Below, piece after piece: positions 57,181-64,000 of a DNA stretch of 64,000 bases. The notes under the pieces were generated by a model that ran no database searches, was not told where the DNA came from, and was given only the letters and a program-made list of their open reading frames with translations. Every line of letters begins with the position of its first letter. The first letter of the stretch is position 1. This stretch comes from Pseudomonadota bacterium (GTDB lineage Bacteria > Pseudomonadota > Gammaproteobacteria > UBA5335): positions 1 to 64,000 of the forward strand of contig JAXHTV010000007.1 in NCBI GenBank assembly GCA_034189865.1. Reading direction: 5' to 3'. The translations under genes were made by a program, and so were the position numbers.

Positions 57181-57891
57181 TTAGTGTTCCCCCCGCTGAG
57201 CCCAGCTGCGGTGTATCGCCTCGGCCATCACCAAATCGGCCGGGGAAGTGATTTTAATGTTATCCGCCCGGCCTGGCACCAAATGAGGTCGACCGCCAAC
57301 TTGTTCCATGGCCGAGGCTTCGTCGGTGACTGTCCATTGTTCGTCGACGGCACGTTCCAATGCATCGCGCAACTCGGCGTAGGGAAACATCTGAGGGGTA
57401 AAAGCTCTCCAGATGCCAGTGCGGGACAGGGTGTCGCGGACACATCCCTCGTCGTCCGCGCGTTTTAACGTGTCAACCACCGGTGCGGCCAACAGGCCGC
57501 CGGCGAAACCCGGCGCCGCGGAAGCCAACAACCGTTCAAGATCGGTGCGGTGAAGACAGGGACGCGCCGCATCGTGAACCAACACCCAGTCGCCGGACTC
57601 GGCCGTGTCTTCAAGACGAATCAAGCCACTTAGAACGGAATACATCCGTTCCTGCCCACCCGGCGCCAAGACAATACGGGCATCGCGAGAGACGGCCAGT
57701 TGTGGCCAGTGCGTATCCGCCTGCCCCAGAACCACCACGATACCGGCCACGCTCGGCTCGGCCAGAAACGGCGCCAGAGACCATTCGATGACGGTCCGGC
57801 CGGCCAATGGTAGATACTGCTTGGGAATTCGCGAGGCCATGCGCGATCCGACACCGGCGGCCGGTACCACGACCCAAAACCGGCTATTCAT
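57181..57891 (-). CDS. ispD: 2-C-methyl-D-erythritol 4-phosphate cytidylyltransferase
   Basis: Third step of the MEP pathway, making CDP-methylerythritol. The N-terminal CTP loop VVPAAGVGSRMASRIPKQYL, VHDAARPC and the C-terminal NIKITSPADLVMAE are present. ATG 57891 (MNSRFWVVV) gives 236 residues and overlaps ftsB by eight bases; an upstream extension lies inside ftsB. Directly joined to ispF, as in E. coli. Confidence 0.96.
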   Translation of the reverse strand: MNSRFWVVVPAAGVGSRMASRIPKQYLPLAGRTVIEWSLAPFLAEPSVAGIVVVLGQADTHWPQLAVSRDARIVLAPGGQERMYSVLSGLIRLEDTAESGDWVLVHDAARPCLHRTDLERLLASAAPGFAGGLLAAPVVDTLKRADDEGCVRDTLSRTGIWRAFTPQMFPYAELRDALERAVDEQWTVTDEASAMEQVGGRPHLVPGRADNIKITSPADLVMAEAIHRSWAQRGEH

Positions 57892-58192
57892 CGTTCTGAG
57901 CGGCTTGTTCTCGTTCCGGCCGCTGATCCACGACGTGGTAGAACACTTCGTCGCGACCCACCATCCCCAGTTCCTGACGCGCGCGCTCCTCCACGGCATC
58001 GAGTCCCTGCTTGAGGTCTCTGACTTCCGCCGACAAGGCTTCGTTGCGGGCCCGAAGTCCGCGATTCTCGCTTTCTATCTGTTGGATCTGCGCATCCAGA
58101 CGGCGCCGGAGCGGATAGCCGTCGTCTGCCAACCAGATCTGGAACTGCAGCGCCAACAGCAGCAACACAAGCGCCGAAACGATCCATTTCAC
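57884..58192 (-). CDS. ftsB: Cell division protein FtsB
   Basis: Small bitopic division protein of the FtsQLB complex. A short N-terminal cytoplasmic stretch and one membrane helix (VSALVLLLLALQFQIWL) are followed by a periplasmic coiled coil (RRRLDAQIQQIESENRGLRA) and an acidic tail. GTG 58192 gives 102 residues with GGTGGAG upstream; a TTG at 58222 is an alternative. The eno-ftsB-ispD-ispF order is conserved. Confidence 0.9.
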   Translation of the reverse strand: MKWIVSALVLLLLALQFQIWLADDGYPLRRRLDAQIQQIESENRGLRARNEALSAEVRDLKQGLDAVEERARQELGMVGRDEVFYHVVDQRPEREQAAQNDE

Positions 58193-58294
58193 GGCCAGTA
58201 AACTCCACCTATCTCGCCCCAATCACGCTCGGAACAACCGCCGTCGTGCGCCGGGGCCATTGCGCAGACCCGACGCGCGAGGCGATCGAGCTGA

Positions 58295-62132
<3,838 letters not shown>

Positions 62133-62238
62133 CTAAGGATGTTATGTGAATCGGAGAGGCTTTTTACGACGGGGCTCCAGCCTACCAGAGTCCCCCCCGG
62201 ACGACAATGAATACCCCACCAAATTCCCTCATACGAGC

Positions 62239-63573
62239 TTAGTGCAATGGTGGATGATTCGACCATTCAAGCCGCAAGCCCGGACCATTGCCAGCGGAGA
62301 AAGGCGCGCAATCGCATAACTCGCCGATGGCCGCCAGCTCATCGTCGACGAAAAGCAGCGGCATGTAAGAACGCATCCACGGTACCACGCGCCGCTCTTG
62401 CAATAGCTTCTTCAGCGGACGAGTCGATCCGCGCACCTGCGGGCGGCACCGCTCGCCGCCTTGGCGAAAACCGATGGTGATTCGCGCGCCCAGAATGTCC
62501 AGATTCAAGCCACCAGCCGGTGAGGAAACCAAGCGCAGAGTACCCAGTCCTGCGGGCAAGGAAAAACCCGTTGCCGGATTCTGCCATTGCACGGGTGATG
62601 ACCACGGCTTGACGCATATCGGGCGGGCGGCATAAAGGAAATTTCCATAACGACGCACCTCCCCGCCTGGCCAGTCGATACGGGGGCTACCCGCGCCCCC
62701 CCGCTCAATCGCGGTCTCGACAATTTGCCGCAGTTTCCGTTCACTCGGACAAGTCAAACCGGTCAGCTCCAACCAAACCCGCAACAGCTGAAACTGCCGC
62801 GCCACCGATCGGCCGGCCATCCGATCCACGGCCAAGCGCCCGCCCGAATCCATCAGGCTTGCCAGCTCTTCTCGTGCGTACTCGCGAAGCAATGCCGCCG
62901 CATCGGCGTTGTGTCTGGCAACCCGCGCCAGCGTTTTAGCCGCCGCGGGCCAGCGCTCACGCAGGCGCGGCGTGATTTCGTGACGAAGATAATTGCGGTC
63001 GAAGGACACATCGGCGTTACTCGCATCTTCCACCCAGTGCAGGCCACGCTGCCGAGCATATTCGGTGAGTTGGCTTCGATCGACGTCCAGCAAAGGACGC
63101 ACCAGCGAGCCGGCCCCAAAGCGGGCGACCGCGGGCATGGCAGCCAGCCCGGTGGGACCGGCACCGCGCAAGGCCTGGAGCAAAAAAGTCTCCATCTGAT
63201 CATCCCGGTGCTGACCGGTCAGGAGCACATCACCCTCGCCCATGACATCGGCCAGCGCCTGGTAACGGGCCTCTCGAGCCTGGGCTTCCAAACTATGGCC
63301 ACGCGCTAAGACCAGGTTCAGTTCCAGACAGCGGTACGGCACTTGGAGTTCTCGGCAAACGGTGCGGCAATGGGCATCCCACGACCGACTCACAGGCTGT
63401 AACTTATGGTCCACGTAAACGGCGTGAACCTCCGCGCCATCGAGGGCGGGGCGAGCCGCCGCCACCAAATCCAGCAGGACACTGGAATCCACCCCCCCAC
63501 TGAACGCAACCCAATAACGCCTGGGCCTCGGGACGGGCTTCAGCCGATCAAGCAGATACGCAGCCGACAGCAT
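62239..63573 (-). CDS. tilS: tRNA(Ile)-lysidine synthase
   Basis: Puts lysine on cytidine 34 of tRNA-Ile(CAU). The PP-loop ATP site AFSGGVDSSVLLDLV, LLTGQHRDDQMETFLLQALRG and the C-terminal TilS domains are present; 444 residues is normal. ATG 63573 (MLSAAYLLDRL) is preferred over a TTG three codons upstream; no strong ribosome site. It lies between accA and pyrG, the common order. Confidence 0.95.
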   Translation of the reverse strand: MLSAAYLLDRLKPVPRPRRYWVAFSGGVDSSVLLDLVAAARPALDGAEVHAVYVDHKLQPVSRSWDAHCRTVCRELQVPYRCLELNLVLARGHSLEAQAREARYQALADVMGEGDVLLTGQHRDDQMETFLLQALRGAGPTGLAAMPAVARFGAGSLVRPLLDVDRSQLTEYARQRGLHWVEDASNADVSFDRNYLRHEITPRLRERWPAAAKTLARVARHNADAAALLREYAREELASLMDSGGRLAVDRMAGRSVARQFQLLRVWLELTGLTCPSERKLRQIVETAIERGGAGSPRIDWPGGEVRRYGNFLYAARPICVKPWSSPVQWQNPATGFSLPAGLGTLRLVSSPAGGLNLDILGARITIGFRQGGERCRPQVRGSTRPLKKLLQERRVVPWMRSYMPLLFVDDELAAIGELCDCAPFSAGNGPGLRLEWSNHPPLH

Positions 63574-63612
63574 GGCGAACAAGCGGGCGAAAACACGGGG
63601 GACGGCCGACTA

Positions 63613-64000
63613 CTAAGCATCTTTGAATTGCCCGAAACCCATCAAACGCCCATGGCGTTGGGCGAGCAATTCGTCTGTTTTGATCTGCCGGAGCTCGGCG
63701 AGTGCTTCGATCAGATAGGTTCGAAGCCGGCGGGCCATTTCTGCCGGATCACGATGCGCACCGCCCAGTGGTTCAGGAATCACCGAATCCACCAACCTCA
63801 GTTCGTGCAAGCGATCGGACGTAATGCCCATGGCCGACGCCGCCTCCTCGGCCTTGGCGGCATCTTTCCAGAGAATCGATGCACAGCCCTCCGGCGAAAT
63901 TACCGAGTACGTGCTGTGTTGCAACATGGCCACCCGATCACCCACACCGATGGCCAAGGCGCCACCGGATCCGCCTTCGCCGACCACAACACACACGATT
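63613..64000 (-). CDS. accA: Acetyl-CoA carboxylase carboxyltransferase subunit alpha, C-terminal part
   Basis: The C-terminal 129 or so residues of the alpha subunit that transfers the carboxyl group from biotin to acetyl-CoA. [20 protein letters not shown] and [16 protein letters not shown] are diagnostic. The frame is open at the window end (position 64000), so the N-terminal half lies outside; no frameshift is seen in the part present. Confidence 0.95.
   Translation of the reverse strand, partial: IVCVVVGEGGSGGALAIGVGDRVAMLQHSTYSVISPEGCASILWKDAAKAEEAASAMGITSDRLHELRLVDSVIPEPLGGAHRDPAEMARRLRTYLIEALAELRQIKTDELLAQRHGRLMGFGQFKDA

Overview
The window is a chromosomal segment of a GC-rich gammaproteobacterium. 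Most of it is conserved housekeeping DNA in gene orders familiar from Pseudomonas and other gammaproteobacteria: accA-tilS-pyrG-kdsA-eno-ftsB-ispD-ispF-truD, surE-pcm-nlpD-rpoS, rpoE-rseABC next to divergent nadB, lepA-lepB-rnc-era-recO-pdxJ-acpS, and gacS-cysM-rlmD. Species cannot be fixed from the sequence. sdhCDAB, a class I fumarase, an AlkB-family monooxygenase, a di-haem peroxidase and a globin-coupled sensor suggest an aerobic, respiring, possibly hydrocarbon-using organism. No rRNA, tRNA, CRISPR array, insertion sequence or prophage was recognised.

Layout. 1-1.5 kb: fumarase, cut by the window edge. 1.6-15.5 kb: the accessory part, with a di-haem cytochrome c peroxidase, a divergent AlkB, three cyclic-di-GMP enzymes (PAS/GGDEF/EAL, globin-coupled GGDEF, membrane-bound GGDEF) and a three-gene Gld-like ABC transporter operon. 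All four gene-free stretches above 300 bp lie here or at its edge. 15.9-19.3 kb: a tightly packed operon CYTH - L,D-transpeptidase - nagZ - hpt - methylthioinosine phosphorylase (purine salvage and cell wall). 19.3-25.2 kb: rlmD, a 3'-5' exonuclease, cysM and divergent gacS.

25.3-35.0 kb: a long leftward run from rpoE through rseA, rseB, rseC, a glutaredoxin-like gene, lepA, lepB, a DUF4845 gene, rnc, era, recO and pdxJ to acpS, many joined by 3-8 bp overlaps; a good sigma-E type promoter lies in front of rpoE. 35.2-41.4 kb: divergent nadB, then a succinate dehydrogenase module in which sdhCDAB is followed by the flavinylation factor sdhE and ygfX, and preceded by a DUF1674 (SDHAF4-like) assembly-factor gene. 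41.5-50.8 kb: ygfZ; rpfE-like - prfB - lysS, with prfB carrying the programmed +1 frameshift; alaC-hom-thrC; and a Mth938-domain gene. 50.8-64 kb: the rpoS block, an Smr gene, and the isoprenoid/cell division/glycolysis/KDO/CTP/tRNA/lipid housekeeping block ending in partial accA.

Nothing here is clearly an unknown defence or mobile system. The best candidates for less-described biology are the Gld-like operon with its fused permease, the divergent AlkB beside an oxygen-sensing diguanylate cyclase, the two-assembly-factor sdh module, and several strong palindromes in leaders (upstream of alkB, gacS/cysM, the membrane cyclase, alaC and rpfE).
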